Below, piece after piece: positions 35,435 through 48,383 of a stretch of 64,000 nucleotides of DNA. Each line of letters starts with the position of its first letter. Positions within the stretch are counted from its first letter, which is position 1. Position numbers and translations under genes: made by a program. Source of the DNA: Jacaranda mimosifolia (taxonomy: Eukaryota; Streptophyta; Magnoliopsida; Lamiales; Bignoniaceae). The stretch lies in the NCBI GenBank assembly GCA_018894105.1, contig CM032117.1, forward strand, positions 34,390,501 through 34,454,500, read 5' to 3'. The notes beneath the pieces were generated by a model. The model saw only the letters and a list, made by a program, of their open reading frames with translations, had not been told where the DNA came from and made no database searches.

Positions 35435-36369
35435 ATTTTTTCATAACAGGTGCTTAAGTTTTTTGCGGTAGAACCTATTCATATTCTTCTAACATGCATT
35501 CTGTTATTAATCCCTTGAGATCAATTTTCACAATCTAAATTTGATAATCGAATAGATTCACTATCATCTTGATCTACAGACAGGTTTAGAATTACGTATA
35601 GGTGAATATTAAAAAGAAAACAACTATTATATTCTAATTAAAATAGAATTCTAAATAGCTGCTTTATCACATATAAGAGCTTGTGGAGGCTTCATTTTGA
35701 TTTGGCGTAGTGAAACTCTTCCACAAACTCTATTTAAACTCGATCCTGATGTGAATATACGTGAAGTTCATTCATCAAATATATGAATTGAAAGAGGTTT
35801 AATGAATACACTAATATGTAACATACCTGGTTATTGAAAGTTTCATGGTGTGCAGATGGTGTCTTAGATGCATTAGCAATTCCCAGTGATGAATTGTTTG
35901 GCAAAGATATTGAGTGGGAGTAAAATACATGCTCAATTCGCTCTGATGAACGTAGTATGAGAGCGGCATTACTTGCTCTTCTTTGTTGATAAGTTGTCAT
36001 CTTCTTGCATTTTGTGCTTCATGTTGCTCTAGAGTTATCATTTCTCTCCTTTGTGTAACTCGAATATGATTAGTTTCTCTCATTTGCTCAGCTACAATAT
36101 TGAATAAATTTATACTAAATATTTCGTAAGATATATGTGAAGTAAAAAATTATCAAAATTATGTTATACTCAAAATTGGGATTACATTGCCTACATTTTC
36201 TTGTGTTTACATGCAATTTTCATTTATTTCCATTTGTTGGTGACGAAAATGACGTCCTCTTGATAGGTGTGAATCTTGCTCTTCCAAATTTATCTATTGT
36301 CTACTTTCTCTATTGGCAATACAATATCTTTCGTTACTTGCTCAACTTGAGTGACAACATCTTCATGAA
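35435..36369 (-). other. Possible Helitron N-terminal leader; no clear gene
   Basis: Two minus-strand frames, around 36110-36005 (MRETNHIRVTQRREMITLEQ) and 36000-35800 (an 88-codon frame beginning TTYQQRRASNAALILRSSER), have the Arg/Glu-rich look of the N-terminal leader of some plant Helitron proteins. They could be joined by a frameshift. The similarity is of composition rather than motif. The remainder shows nothing. Confidence 0.3.
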
Positions 36370-38262
36370 CACTACAAGAAAATAGGGTTTCAGAGACATA
36401 TTTTTCTGTCTCTGAAGCCCTATAAACTGTCTCTGAAATGAAACAAAGATGGATTTTTTGGAAGGTTCTGAGAGCCCCGTCTCTAATTCAGAAGACAGAA
36501 TGAATTCCATCTCTAGATTTAGAGACGGTTTAGATCAATCTCAAATTATGTCTCTAATGTCTAATAAAAGGTCCAAAATCCATCTCTAATTTTGTAAACT
36601 TTCCGTCTTTAATTCCATCTCTGAATCCAAAAACATTTCAAGATAACTCATCTTCGATTTCATCTCAAAATCCATCTCTAATTTGACTTGCTTATTTTTA
36701 CCTCTAATTCTGTCTCTCTAATTCATCCTTAGTAAACTTCCAAATTTATTTATAATTTGTAATTCTTCTCTAAATTCAAATTGATAATCTAATTGATTCT
36801 CAAATTTATTTATAATCCACAACTATTTCTTCGCATCCAAATTGACAATGCGCTCATAAGACTTCTACACAGCCAAATAACATTAACTTATAAAGCAATC
36901 TCACCAACCATTCACAAATAACACTACTTATTAAAAGCACTACAAATATATTTAACAATATAGAAACAAGTCATTGTAACCATCCAAACAATATAAACAA
37001 ACTCATTCAAACAACATCATCTTAAAAGTATCTATAAACACTTATATATACATACATGTCGTAAATATTAGAACATAATATTATGGTACTTTTAGAATTG
37101 CAAAAATAGTAAAAAAGCTCTTGAATTGAAGATCACATTGCCTCCTTGAGATTACAAGCTCTTGATATTGCTTGCATTATCATACTCATTTAGCTCCACG
37201 AGCATTTTCTTCAATTTGTCTAACAAGTTTACTAGTTTTAGTCTCCACGGCGCTTGAAACTCTAGTATATTCCCAATCAATAGCAAGTAGTCCATCTGTG
37301 GCTACAATTTTTGGTTACATAGAGAAAAAAATGACAAGTTAAAGCACTTATATTGCAATTTGACGCTGATATTGCATTCATTTCTATGTTTTGGTTTCTC
37401 AGGCTGACTCATTTCTGTGTTTTGGTATTGAGTAATTTTCACACTCTACCCATTTATATTTTAAAGATTATAATAAAAAAATATTAACTAAGGTATTTTA
37501 AATTGATGGTTTGGAAATTAGGATTTATTTAATGATAAATGTAAAATATAAATTAGGCTTGTAATTTTTATTTATTAATTTTAAAAAATCAAAACAATCA
37601 AACTATAAAATTAAATCTTTTTATAAAAATATATATAAGTAAATGCAAAAGTTAAATTAAATATGATGGTTTCTTATGTGATGTTACTGTATACTAAATC
37701 TTTTTTATGAAAATTTTTGAATTGCATATTTAAATTCTAAATATTAAATTGTCTTTAATCTAAATTGTAAAGATTAGAGGTATATTATTTTTTCTCTTAA
37801 AATCCATAATTCAATGCAAAAAAAATCTTGCAATTTTAAGATTAGAGACAACAAGAAAGACAGACTTGATAATGACAAATTCAGATACATAATTCATCCC
37901 TATTTCATCAAATTCATCTTAGAAGTTTAAATTTGAGATGACCTTTTCCGTATGAAATTTATTATATATCAAAAAGATTAAAAAACAAATTATGCATTAG
38001 AGACGGAAATAATTGTCTCTAAATCCGTAACTGATTCTGTGCTAAATCCGTTTCTGTTTGCTTATGTTTTTTTTTCCCCCTAATATTATTTTATTAAATT
38101 CAGACAGTAATAATATCCATCTCCAGTCTGTCTCTTTTCTATTCCTTACTTCATAAAAATTAGCTAACATTTATTTCCGTCTCTAAATAGGTCTCAGATT
38201 GACAAGAATTAGAGACAAATTCTTCTAATTTTTCGATTCTGAAAATCTGTTCCCTTGTAGTG
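36370..38262. mobile_element. Non-autonomous CACTA element
   Basis: 1893 bp with terminal inverted repeats CACTACAAGAAAATAGGG (left) and CACTACAAGGGAACAG (right, reverse complement). Subterminal regions of several hundred bases hold many copies of TCTCTGAA, CCATCTCTAAT and AGAGACGG in both orientations, the transposase-binding arrays typical of CACTA elements. The middle is AT-rich with no transposase. The flanking trinucleotides GAA and ATA do not match, so the TSD is lost or the ends are slightly misplaced. Confidence 0.8.
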
Positions 38263-38639
38263 ATATAATGCGACCCTAGAGAATTTGTTCCTTGTTTGTC
38301 CCCCTTAAGTATAAATAAGTTTTAAAAAATAAAGTGAAAATATAAAAATATATATGGAATTTTAGTGTGTACGATAAGCTTGTATGTTTCCTCAATAATT
38401 GAAGACCTATAGGAGGAAATGGCAATTTTCTGATTTATTGATTGAATAAGAAATGTATTAAGAACAAATTTTAAAGAAAATGCAGTTTAACTGATATCAA
38501 GGAATTGAATGCAAATTTACTAAATGCATAACGATCATTACACCAGAGTGGAATAGATAATTTTGTTCGTGTATAGATATAATATTAGTAAAGAGTTGAA
38601 TGAAAATTGAGAAAAAAAGGAGATATATCACATGTAGAA

Positions 38640-41600
38640 TGTAGCGCCCCATCTCGGGATAGCACCTAACCTGAGGCATCATTCCAGTTCAAACTTAAAT
38701 CTCAAATCATAATACAATCAATAGGCCCATGACAAGCTTTTCAAACTTAATTTATCATAAGCAGCAGCAGATTTCAACTAGCAGTCACAACAAAACACAA
38801 TACATACTATAGTTCAACTCCTGAATACTTAACAAGGTATATACAAGCCTCAGGTTCTCAATATCAAACTTGACATATCACCACATCTCTATTCCAAACT
38901 TAGCATTTAAGAAATCCCACATAATACATAAGCACCTATTCAATTACAAATTGTATCTTCTCTCCAGCCCAAGCCAAAAATGCATTTCCATCACCTAATC
39001 ATGTCTAAGAAACAAGAATAACACCAGGGGGAGGGGGTAAGTCCAAGGGAGTTAGTGAGGGATAATAGTAACCATAAGCAATAGGGGTCTGTTGAGGAAA
39101 AATTAACTCGACGGATCAGAATTTAACAAGTAAACGGGTACATTTCAAGTACAAGCATTAACAAATAAGGTAAACAAGCATTATCAAATTCAAAACTGTT
39201 AATAGGTATAGCTTGGGGGTTGTAACTGTCGACTCGAGTGGTGCGGCCAGCTCAACCGCTTTACTACGGGAGGTATCGCCATCGGCCATCTCAACTGATT
39301 TACTATGGGAGGTATCACCGCTAACTCATTCGGCTCGGACAACAGCCCAAACTAGACCAGGAACCACACCATCCTTATTGCTCCAAGAGCAAGTTTCAAA
39401 CGATCAAGATACAAGTACGAACAAGCAAACCCTTATAGAATATGCATTCCAACAAAACGAGTTAAGATATGCATATCAGATCATCTTATACCAATCATAC
39501 AAGTACTTCCACAGCGTGACAGCTTGGCATACAATTGGTGTGCCCATACGAACTATATGGCGCACTGCCCATACGAATTGTATAGTGCAAAGCAGATACC
39601 TAAGCGAATCGCTTAGCGTATCGTGGATACCTATGCGAACCCCATAGCGTACCCTGGACACCCAGGCGGACTGCAAAGCGTGTCCCAAGTATCTCAGCAT
39701 TCCGCGTAGGATTGGCACTCGGCCCAAGTTCAATCTCCAAACAAGCACAACAAGTACAAATCAAGCATTTCAAGTTGCCTACGAGGCAATATGTGTTCAA
39801 CAAGCAAGTACATACAAGCCAACTGGCTAGATATCAAGATACAACAAACGAGTATGCCGGCAAGGCATATGATAATGATTCAAACATGAACAAGCAAGTA
39901 CGATGAAGACAAGTACCATACATGACAGACAGGAGTTCTGGGCGCCAGAACGAACAAGAACGGGTGAAATAAGTGCGAACCCTCACAGGGGTATACAAGT
40001 CAAAAATAGATAACGAACAAGTACGAGTCAAGCAATTTACGAACAAGTACAATCAAGCAGATTAACCCTCACAGGGGTTGTGCCACAAGAACAGATAGAT
40101 ATATCAAGGCCAAAATGGCAAACCCGCACAGGCGTTTTCAACAAATAATGAGAAGCTTATACAAAGCAATAACCCAAAGTGGGAGAACCTCACCTCCGTA
40201 ATCCCAGATGATACAAGTTCTGCAGATTGTCTATTGGTCCTCGTGACCCGCTTCGTCACCTAACCATAATGATATATATTTAGTCAGAACCCACTTTAAA
40301 TTCCTAATACATCTTTATCATATTTGTTCTTAATTCCAAATTTTTCTATTCATCCTATTAACATGATAACTTAAAATGACAACATTGATAAAATTCCAAG
40401 AATGGTTATAAACTAGTCTTACCTCAATAATCTTAATTCTCATATTGTTTCTCCTATCAATAAATTCAAGTTTCTTAACCACATGATCTACATATTGTCA
40501 CTTAAATCGTCAATTGTTTAATGTCCCAATAATTTCCAATACTATCCAATTTAGGTCCTCAATCCAAAATCTCAAGTTCAATTTTCTTGTCAAATTCATA
40601 ATTTCCAATTTTATCACTTAAATGAAGGTCCAAGTCCTCCATACAATCATGCATAGCATGGGACAATTCAACACATATATATACATGGCATATCATCATC
40701 CTCAAGTTCTATTCTTAACATGGATACAACATTAAATAGGAATATACATATGCATGTACATACATATACATATATATAAATTCTTCAATCTTTTACCACA
40801 ACTACGCAACGGGAGCTTGGATCCACGAACCAACTACGCCACTACGATCATCTCGACGAAAGGAAGATTATGTCTTCCCGCCGCCGGAAAAATCAAAATC
40901 ACCACAATTCTGCTCCTCTCAACAAGAGCTTCCCAACGATGCCTTGGGTTTCAAGTTCCGCAGCCTGTATCTCCATCAATGGAGCTCAACAGCCCAAAAT
41001 CTTCATTTCCTCCGCCGTGCTCCGATCTCCGTTTCTCGTCATTTGCGCCGCGCCAAACCCACATGCAGTACCATATTCTGCTTCTCCATGCCCAGGGCTA
41101 CCAGAAACTCCCTTCAACCGTCCAAGTTGTAGCCGAAAAAGCTGAAACCCATTTCACCCGTCATTTGGTTCCTCAATTTCCACGGTGGCTCGCTGGTCCT
41201 TGGGTGTGCATGGGTGGAGAAAGGTGGTCAGGGGGTGGAGGAGAGTTGTTTGAAGGTGTTGGTTTGGTGGTTGGTGGTCGCCGGTGGTGGGTTCACGGTG
41301 AAAGGAGAAAAACAAGAAGGAAAAAGAAATGAAGAAGAAGAGAAGAAAAGAAGGAGAACAAGGAAATGAAGAAACCTTCTGCCCAATTTGGGTTTTTAAA
41401 ATTAGACTTTTTCAAATTGCAATTTGGTCCCCAAAGTTTACAAGTAACTTCCATTCAGCCCTTAAGTTAGAGAAATTACTCTTCTGACCCCGGTGACTTA
41501 GGCCCTTCCATGCAAACCTCAAAATTTTCCCATTTGTGCAATCAAGTCCTTAGAATTTGCAGTTTAGCCCCAAAATCTTTAGAATGTGATCCAATTAAGT

Positions 41601-41697
41601 CTTGCCTAATTGCATTTTGACCCCAAAACTTCCAACTTCCTTGCAATTAAGCCTTTGTTTCATTATTTTCGAAATATCAAATTTTAGGGGTGTTACA
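38640..41697 (-). repeat. Solo LTR of ~3.06 kb, gypsy-like
   Basis: On the minus strand it starts TGTAACACCCCTAAAATTTG at 41697 and ends GGGGCGCTACA at 38640. The start matches the LTR type at 113, and the end matches the GGGGCGTGACA end of the miniature element at 9605. About 320 bp in is a TATA-like TTTTAAAAACCC, then a pyrimidine-rich leader. The flanking pentamers are TAGAA (38635-38639) and TAGAG (41698-41702), 4 of 5 matching. The frames at 39213-40052 and 40754-41332 resemble no protein and are LTR sequence. It carries several near-repeats of AACAAGTACGA and CCTCACAGGGGT type. Confidence 0.8.
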
Positions 41698-41862
41698 TAG
41701 AGAGTTTTCATGAATAAGAAAAATAATAAAATAAAGTCCAAATACCAAGTATTTATTTAAAAACACCCGTTATGATTCCAAAAAATATTACATAAACAGA
41801 AGATTACTAAGTATATCTTAAATAAGTGTGACCAACGTTGGGTGCATCAAAAATTCGCAATA

Positions 41863-42200
41863 ATTGAGAGTTGAAATAATTTAGAATATGTATAAAAGTG
41901 AAATAAAAAAAATCAATTATTAGAATGTGTTTCAGATAATATTATATTCTAAATTATGTTTTAAAAAATAAGTAAGTAATCTATTGTTTGTTGAAATGAG
42001 TATTAAATATTTTTTAAGTGCAATAATCGCATGCAAAAAGAAAATTGAGAGTTGAAATGATCTAGAATATGTAAAAATAAATAAATGTAAAAAATCAATT
42101 ATGAAAATGTGTTTTAAAAAATACTTAAGTGTTCTATTTATTGTTGAAATGAGGCTTAAGTATTTTTTAAGTGCAATCATCACATACAAAGAGATACTTG
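41863..42200. repeat. Diverged tandem duplication, ~181-bp period
   Basis: ATTGAGAGTTGAAAT occurs at 41863 and again at 42044. Both copies continue with a CTAGAATATGTA/TTAGAATATGTA segment, AAAAATCAATTAT, GTGTTT and ATTTTTTAAGTGCAAT. The two copies have diverged and carry indels. Confidence 0.8.
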
Positions 42201-43802
42201 GTATATAACCATGGCCTTCATTAAGACATGCACATAAAATATAACATTAAGTTTGAACTTCTTTAATACATACATATAAAAATATAAACATATTGCAAAA
42301 AAATTTGTACTGTAGCATATATAAAAAGATAGTTGGTACATAGTACTATAGATAAAATATTAATTATGCCATCATAAGCTCGATAACATAACACGTTAGT
42401 CAATAGTTCATTGGTTCAAAGTTAACAAAATAGAGTCCTTTCATTAGATCAAGTAATTAAATCAAACTTCTAAGCCCCAAGATACCAAATACAACAGCTT
42501 TGACCCCTTGTCAAGTGTGATTTTCTAGAATAATTTAGGGGGGGGAAAATGCATGAAATCATAATTGCAAAAGGTTAATATTGTAAGTAATTTGAAATAG
42601 GAGCAAGCATTATAGTTGTCAAGATTGTAGGCGACGGTAACTTAAAAATAGCCATTTAATGCACAAATTAAAAGATATACAAATTGACCCCATATAAACA
42701 ACGTCCTCAATCGCACCTCCGAAAGCATCCATTGGGAAAATATTTTAAACACACATCAATCTCATTACAATATGTAGAATGAAACACATGATAGAAAATA
42801 TTAGGAATACTTTAGCTGCGGTCCGAAACTATTGGAGGAGTTATGGAGTAGTGAGAAGAGGGAGAAATAGTGGAGGAAGAAATTATAAAAATTGGGGAAA
42901 TGAAGAGTTAGTAGTAGTGGGGGAAGGAGTTTTAGAGATTGGTAAAAGAAAGAGTCATACACATTGCGTAAGGATATAATTTTGAAGGTTTATATAGATA
43001 TTCTTTTTTATTTTATTTTATAGGAGTATTTTAGGTAAATAATATTTTGATTCAAAAAAACAAATCCCTTTTGCAAAAGAAAGAGGCATTTTCTTAAGAT
43101 AGTTGTTTGATAATTTTTATTTTCAAATTACTTGAGCTTTGAAGTTTTATCGTCATAGTATAGATAATTTTTATTTTTATTGAATGCATATGCATACCGC
43201 TCCATTATTAATAATGGGTGATACTTGTATAATAATTGTTTGTAGCTATATGTAGAATTACTATAATTTAATCACTTGAATTTAGTTATATTGCAACGAT
43301 AAGATATTTTATGAGGAATATTTAGATAGATAAACATTTTAATAGTATAGTTAATTATATAATCTAATATCTATGGCATTTGGCATTTGAGTAAATAATA
43401 TAAATTTAAAAAGGATGTCAAAAGAGTTAGCAAGCATTCAACTAATACTATGTACACTAAATTAATCCCTATACTATACATGAAGCAGAAAATGATTAGA
43501 AGATGATAATGAAATGAAGTAAAAAATATGAAGAGTTTAGTAAAAGATGAATTTCAAAAATTATATTACGTTGTACATATTAATAGTCCTTGATTAATTT
43601 TATTTTTCAATTATGTGGAAAGAATGCCAAAATTGGAAAAGTTGATGCTTGCATACTGCATATATACGAATATACGATATCAAAAATAATGCTTTTATAC
43701 GTTATCAAAACCAATCATACGTAATATGATATACATTCCTCTTATATGCACCACTAGTCTACGTTTCTCTTTCTTACTCCTACAACAACAAGTCAACAAC
43801 AA

Positions 43803-43833
<31 letters not shown>

Positions 43834-45910
43834 ATAAAAAATTGTATAATTAAGTAGACTTGTAGAGTCAAATAATAAACATATTTCTAATAATACAAGT
43901 ACGAAATAAAGGTTGCTTTCCTGAATTTGTCCGTACATCAAATTAATTTAGAGGTTACATTGATAAAATTGAATCAATAATTTAGTTTCTTGGAGTTTTT
44001 GTTAAGATTGTCAGTTTTTGTTAATTATTAATCTTTAACCTATATTTTTTTACTCTGTACAACACAAGTAATAAAAGGTTACTTAAGTTATTTTATTATT
44101 CACAACAACGACTACTACGTTTATAAGATCCATTGAAACAAAGTTAAACCAACACAAAGAATAAGTTAATTACTAACCAAGCAAAGATCTCCAATCTCTA
44201 TCTTTCTCTATCTCTATGTATATGTCCTACTACGTCTTTCTATATCTATATATGTAATTTATGTATGTATGTGCATGCAGCTTGACAATTTTCATATTTT
44301 TTCTATTTTTCTTGGGGGCTTTTCTTTTTTTGGTTTTTCTATCTTTTTTTTTTATTTTGTACGCTAAGTCAATTTTAATTTAGTTGTGTCAATTATAGAT
44401 ATAATTAAAAATAAAAAATATTAAAAAAATAGTCAAGTAATTAGTAAAACTAAATATTACTCCTACATATCAAAATTTCATATTTAAAAACTTGAACATG
44501 TAAAGACATCAAAAAATATGAAATCTTATATACATGATGCATGGAAAATGATTTTCAAAATTATTTAGCGAGAAATTAAAAAATTTCAAAACTTCTAAAG
44601 ATAAAAGCCTATAAGTAAGATTATAATTTAATGCAACAAAAAATAAAAGATAGTTGCATTAGAAAATAAAAATATATGACAAGTATAGAAATCAATATTG
44701 ATAGGCTAAAAGTTGTTAGAAAAACTTAGAATTGTAATATTTTAAGATTACTCTAGATTTAAAAGATGATGATTATGTACTAAGTTGAAACTTAAAATAT
44801 AAAAAATTAGATAATGTCTGCAAAAAAAATTAAAAAAATTAAAAAAAAAATCTTATATTATACTAAGTTTTTATTAAATATCAATCAAGTTAAGACCAAA
44901 TGTAAAGATAAAATAAATAAATCTGTAAAATAATTATAAATTTAAAATCAATATGATTAGAATATAAGTTAATGAAAATACCTTTTAATTTGATTGATTG
45001 CTTAGTTATCAAGTAAGTGAAGAAAAAAAAGAAAATAAAGTCACTAATAAAAAATTTAAAATAATAATAGATTGATAAAGTAATTATAAACTCAAAATTG
45101 ATTTTAAAATAGGAATAAATGAGAGAATGTGAGGATTAAATTTGAATGTAGAAAAATGGGCAAAATAAATTATTGTGTTTATTCGTAAAATTTCTTTGTA
45201 TAAATATAATTGGATCTTTATATTATGTTGTGCAAATAGTAGGAAAAAAATAAAGTTAGATATATATTTTGCTGGATTAAATTGTGCCCATATTATAAAT
45301 TAAAAAAGTAATTAGTGTGTTTTTTATTGATACAATCATCTCATAATTTTTTCAAATAGGTTAAGATTGATTTAAAGAATATATGTTGATGAAGTAGTAT
45401 ATAAACTTTTTTAAAAAAAGAGTTCGAATTATACATATTTATACATACATAATTACATATATATATAATTAAAAAATTGATGGGTTTTTAAAATTATAAA
45501 TATCTAAAAACTGAAATTTTAAAAATATCAAAACCAAATAATAGATCTCATCCTATAGAATTAGATAAATGAAAAAAGAACTTAAAAATAAAAATTAAAT
45601 TTTAACAAATATGGTGATAACTTGATTGAAAGAATGAATAAATACATACTAAATGTATAACAATTAAATAAAACTAAAAAAATTAAATAATAGAATTTAT
45701 CAATTACTAAAGAGAAAAATGTAGCTATTAAAAATGAAATAAATCATAAAAATATTAAAAATAATGAACATATCTCATCTTGTAAAATTAAAAAATTAAA
45801 TTAATAAAAATAGAATTTAAAAATAAAAATAAATTAATTGATAACTTAAATGAAGTAATAAACCAAAAGAAATTTTGAAAAATATAAAATATAATAACAA
45901 ATATGATAGA

Positions 45911-46130
45911 CTATTCATGGTTGAATAGAAAATTATAGGCATTAAAATTCTAAAATTTCTTTCATCGTGTAACATAACAAAATTAAACGAACAAAAATAA
46001 AATAAAAATATGAAAAGCAACAAATAAAAGTTAAATGATAAATTCTATTCATGATTGAATGATTGCATAGAAAATCATAGGCACTAAAATTCCAAAATTT
46101 CTCTCATCATGCAACATATATTAAGTAATG
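45911..46130. repeat. Diverged tandem duplication, ~134-bp period
   Basis: A CTATTCATGGTTGAAT unit followed by AGAAAATTATAGGCA and AAAATTTCTTTCATC at 45911 recurs at 46045 as CTATTCATGATTGAAT with the same following words, slightly diverged. Confidence 0.75.
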
Positions 46131-46650
46131 TGACTTCTAATTTGTGTTGGACTTATGGTACAAAAATTTCTATTAAGCACACTTATTTATATGTAATTAT
46201 TTATTAATTTTTTCCCCACTTTTTCTTTTTAAATTTTCAATTAACACATTAATGTTGTATTGTGCAAGTAGCGTTAATGCATTATGATCATTGACTACTA
46301 ACGGATTCTTTTTCCCAAAAAAAATATTCAACCAACAAATTATTCAATTATATTTATTATATCACTACAAACAATATTTAATAAACTACATCATCATTCA
46401 ACTAATCATTATAGATATACACTATAATCATATCTAATCATTACATATACATACATATATTATGTATATTATTATTTTTTTAAAATATATTACTCAATCA
46501 ATTTTCACTCCAACACATCTAACAAAAAAATATTAATTTGACCATTAATTCACTATAATTAAAAATATTACCTCCCAAAATATAAAAAAAAAAAAATTCA
46601 AAATAAATTTTTAACTATTGCTTAAAAATTAAAAAAACATCCATTACCAT

Positions 46651-47675
46651 TAGACCTGACAAAATTCAACTCATACCCGCGGGTACCCAAAAAAATACGG
46701 GTAATGGGCCTTGTTTCTCCTAGCCAAAAATTGCGGGTAATTTTACCTGTACCCAATTTACCCGCCATCTTTTGGCCCAACCCGCGGGTAACTTGTAAAT
46801 ATTTTTATTTATTTATATATATTATATATTATGTATACATATAAATATATATAATATATTTATATATATATTTACATATAAATATTTTTAATCTAAATAT
46901 TAATTTTTTATTTAATAAATTAAAAACCTATGGCAAAATAAATTAAATTATATCCTAAAACAACTTATTGTGCATATTCCTATGGATGCAACATCTTCTT
47001 CCACAAGAACAACAATGTTTGATTGATATTTAAATTTTCAATTCAAAAAACTTTTGGCATGTAATGAAATTTAAGTTTGAACTTTTGAATGTGATATACA
47101 TTAATATATATATATATATTTACATATAAATATTTTTAATCTAAATATTAATTTTTGATTTCATAAATTAAAAATCTATAGCAAATTAAATTAAATTAAA
47201 TTATATCATAAAACAACTTGTTGTGCATATTCCTATGGATGCAACATCTTCTTCCACAAGAACGATAATGTTTGATTGATATTTAAATTTTCAATTCAAA
47301 ATTTTTTTGGCATGTAATGGAATTTAAGTTTGAACTTTTGAATGTGATGTACTTTAAATTTGGTAGATTTTGAATACTTAATATATAAGTTTTAAACTAC
47401 AATATTATTAATATGCTTTAGGTATTTATTCAATTTAATGTTTGAAATTTATAGTCTTTTTTTTTCTAGTTTTATTTAGTTAATATTTGAGTAACATGAT
47501 GTTTACCTTTAAATAATTAAAAAAAAAAAAAAATCACGGGTATCCGCGGGTTACCCGTTACCCATCATCATGGGTAACAGGTCCCCTACCTCGTACCCAA
47601 TAAAAAATGGGTAAATTTACCCAACCCGTTGGTACCCGTCATTGGTTACCCACGGGTAGCCAATTGCCAAGTCTA
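46651..47675. mobile_element. Non-autonomous hAT element with perfect 8-bp TSD
   Basis: 1025 bp. The target-site duplication ATTACCAT lies at 46643-46650 and 47676-47683. The terminal inverted repeats are TAGACCTGACAA (left) and TAGACTTGGCAA (right, reverse complement). Subterminal clusters of ACCCG and CGGGTA words occur on both sides, for example ACCCGCGGGTACC near 46675. There is no coding capacity. Inside is a tandem duplication with a 253-bp period. Confidence 0.9.
46865..47350. repeat. 253-bp tandem duplication inside the hAT element
   Basis: GGATGCAACATCTTC occurs at 46984 and 47237 with the same neighbourhood on each side (TTTACATATAAATATTTTTA upstream, GGCATGTAATG downstream). The copies differ by a few substitutions and small indels. 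Confidence 0.85.
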
Positions 47676-47689
47676 ATTACCATTGCTTA

Positions 47690-48223
47690 GGGCTTGTTTG
47701 TTTACAAATATTCAATTCATTTTTCAACTTTCAAAACTTAAACAAACACTACATATTCCTCAATCTCACTCCTAAAATATAAAATTTATTCCCCAAAATA
47801 TCCATACTATTTACACTCCCAACACATTTCTCAAAGTTCCAATCAATTGTCTCATCATTACAAATATATACACATACTACCATTCGTATAATCTATATAT
47901 ACACATATATAAATAATTTTAAAATACTCAATTCACCCCATCAACTCAACAAAAAAGTTATTAATGTGATATCTTGTCACATTCCAAAACACAAACAAAC
48001 AAATAATTTTCTCTCAATTCATTCTCTACCTACCACTCAAAATACAAACAAACAATCATCACATTCTCCAATTTTACTTTCCAAAAATTATTTTAAATTC
48101 AAAATTGATAGAATGCCCAAATTCACGTCCAAACAAAACTTTAGTTTCCCCGACACTACTCCCACATTCTCAAGGATTGTCCACTTGAACGTATTCTTCC
48201 ATGAAACATAACCAAACATTCCC
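47690..48223. mobile_element. Possible MITE upstream of the pseudouridine synthase gene
   Basis: The left end GGGCTTGTTTGTTTAC and the right end (reverse complement GGGAATGTTTGGTTATG) could be diverged inverted repeats. The flanks ATTGCTTA and ATTTCTTT agree at 6 of 8 bases. The interior is AT-rich and non-coding, with repeated ACAAACAAACAA words. Ends and class are uncertain. Confidence 0.35.
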
Positions 48224-48383
48224 ATTTCTTTGCGGTCTTTTTTCTCCAATATTTTCCAATTACCAGAGTTTACGTTTGCGATTTCACATTACTAGAGAGC
48301 ATTAGGCTTCTCTGTTTCTTTTGTGTTTTCGGGTTTGTCTTAAATTTCTCACAAAATCGATATTTCAACTGTCTGCAACAAAA

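Larger units (their letters stand above)
41703..46642. other. AT-rich non-coding stretch with local duplications
   Basis: No gene or domain is recognised. It contains a ~181-bp tandem duplication (41863-42200), a ~134-bp duplication (45911-46130), an (AT)n run at about 43806-43832 and many poly-A/T tracts. Frames at 41932-42189, 42779-42979 and 45817-46023 are low-complexity products of AT-rich sequence. Confidence 0.6.

Noticed and set aside
39213..39906. Several 60-144 codon frames on both strands
   Set aside because: GC-richer repetitive LTR sequence with no family likeness; the frames overlap each other on both strands.
40754..41332. 192-codon plus-strand frame with Ser/Pro-rich sequence
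   Set aside because: It lies inside the 3-kb solo LTR, in the leader region of the opposite strand; no domain, and composition explains the open frame.
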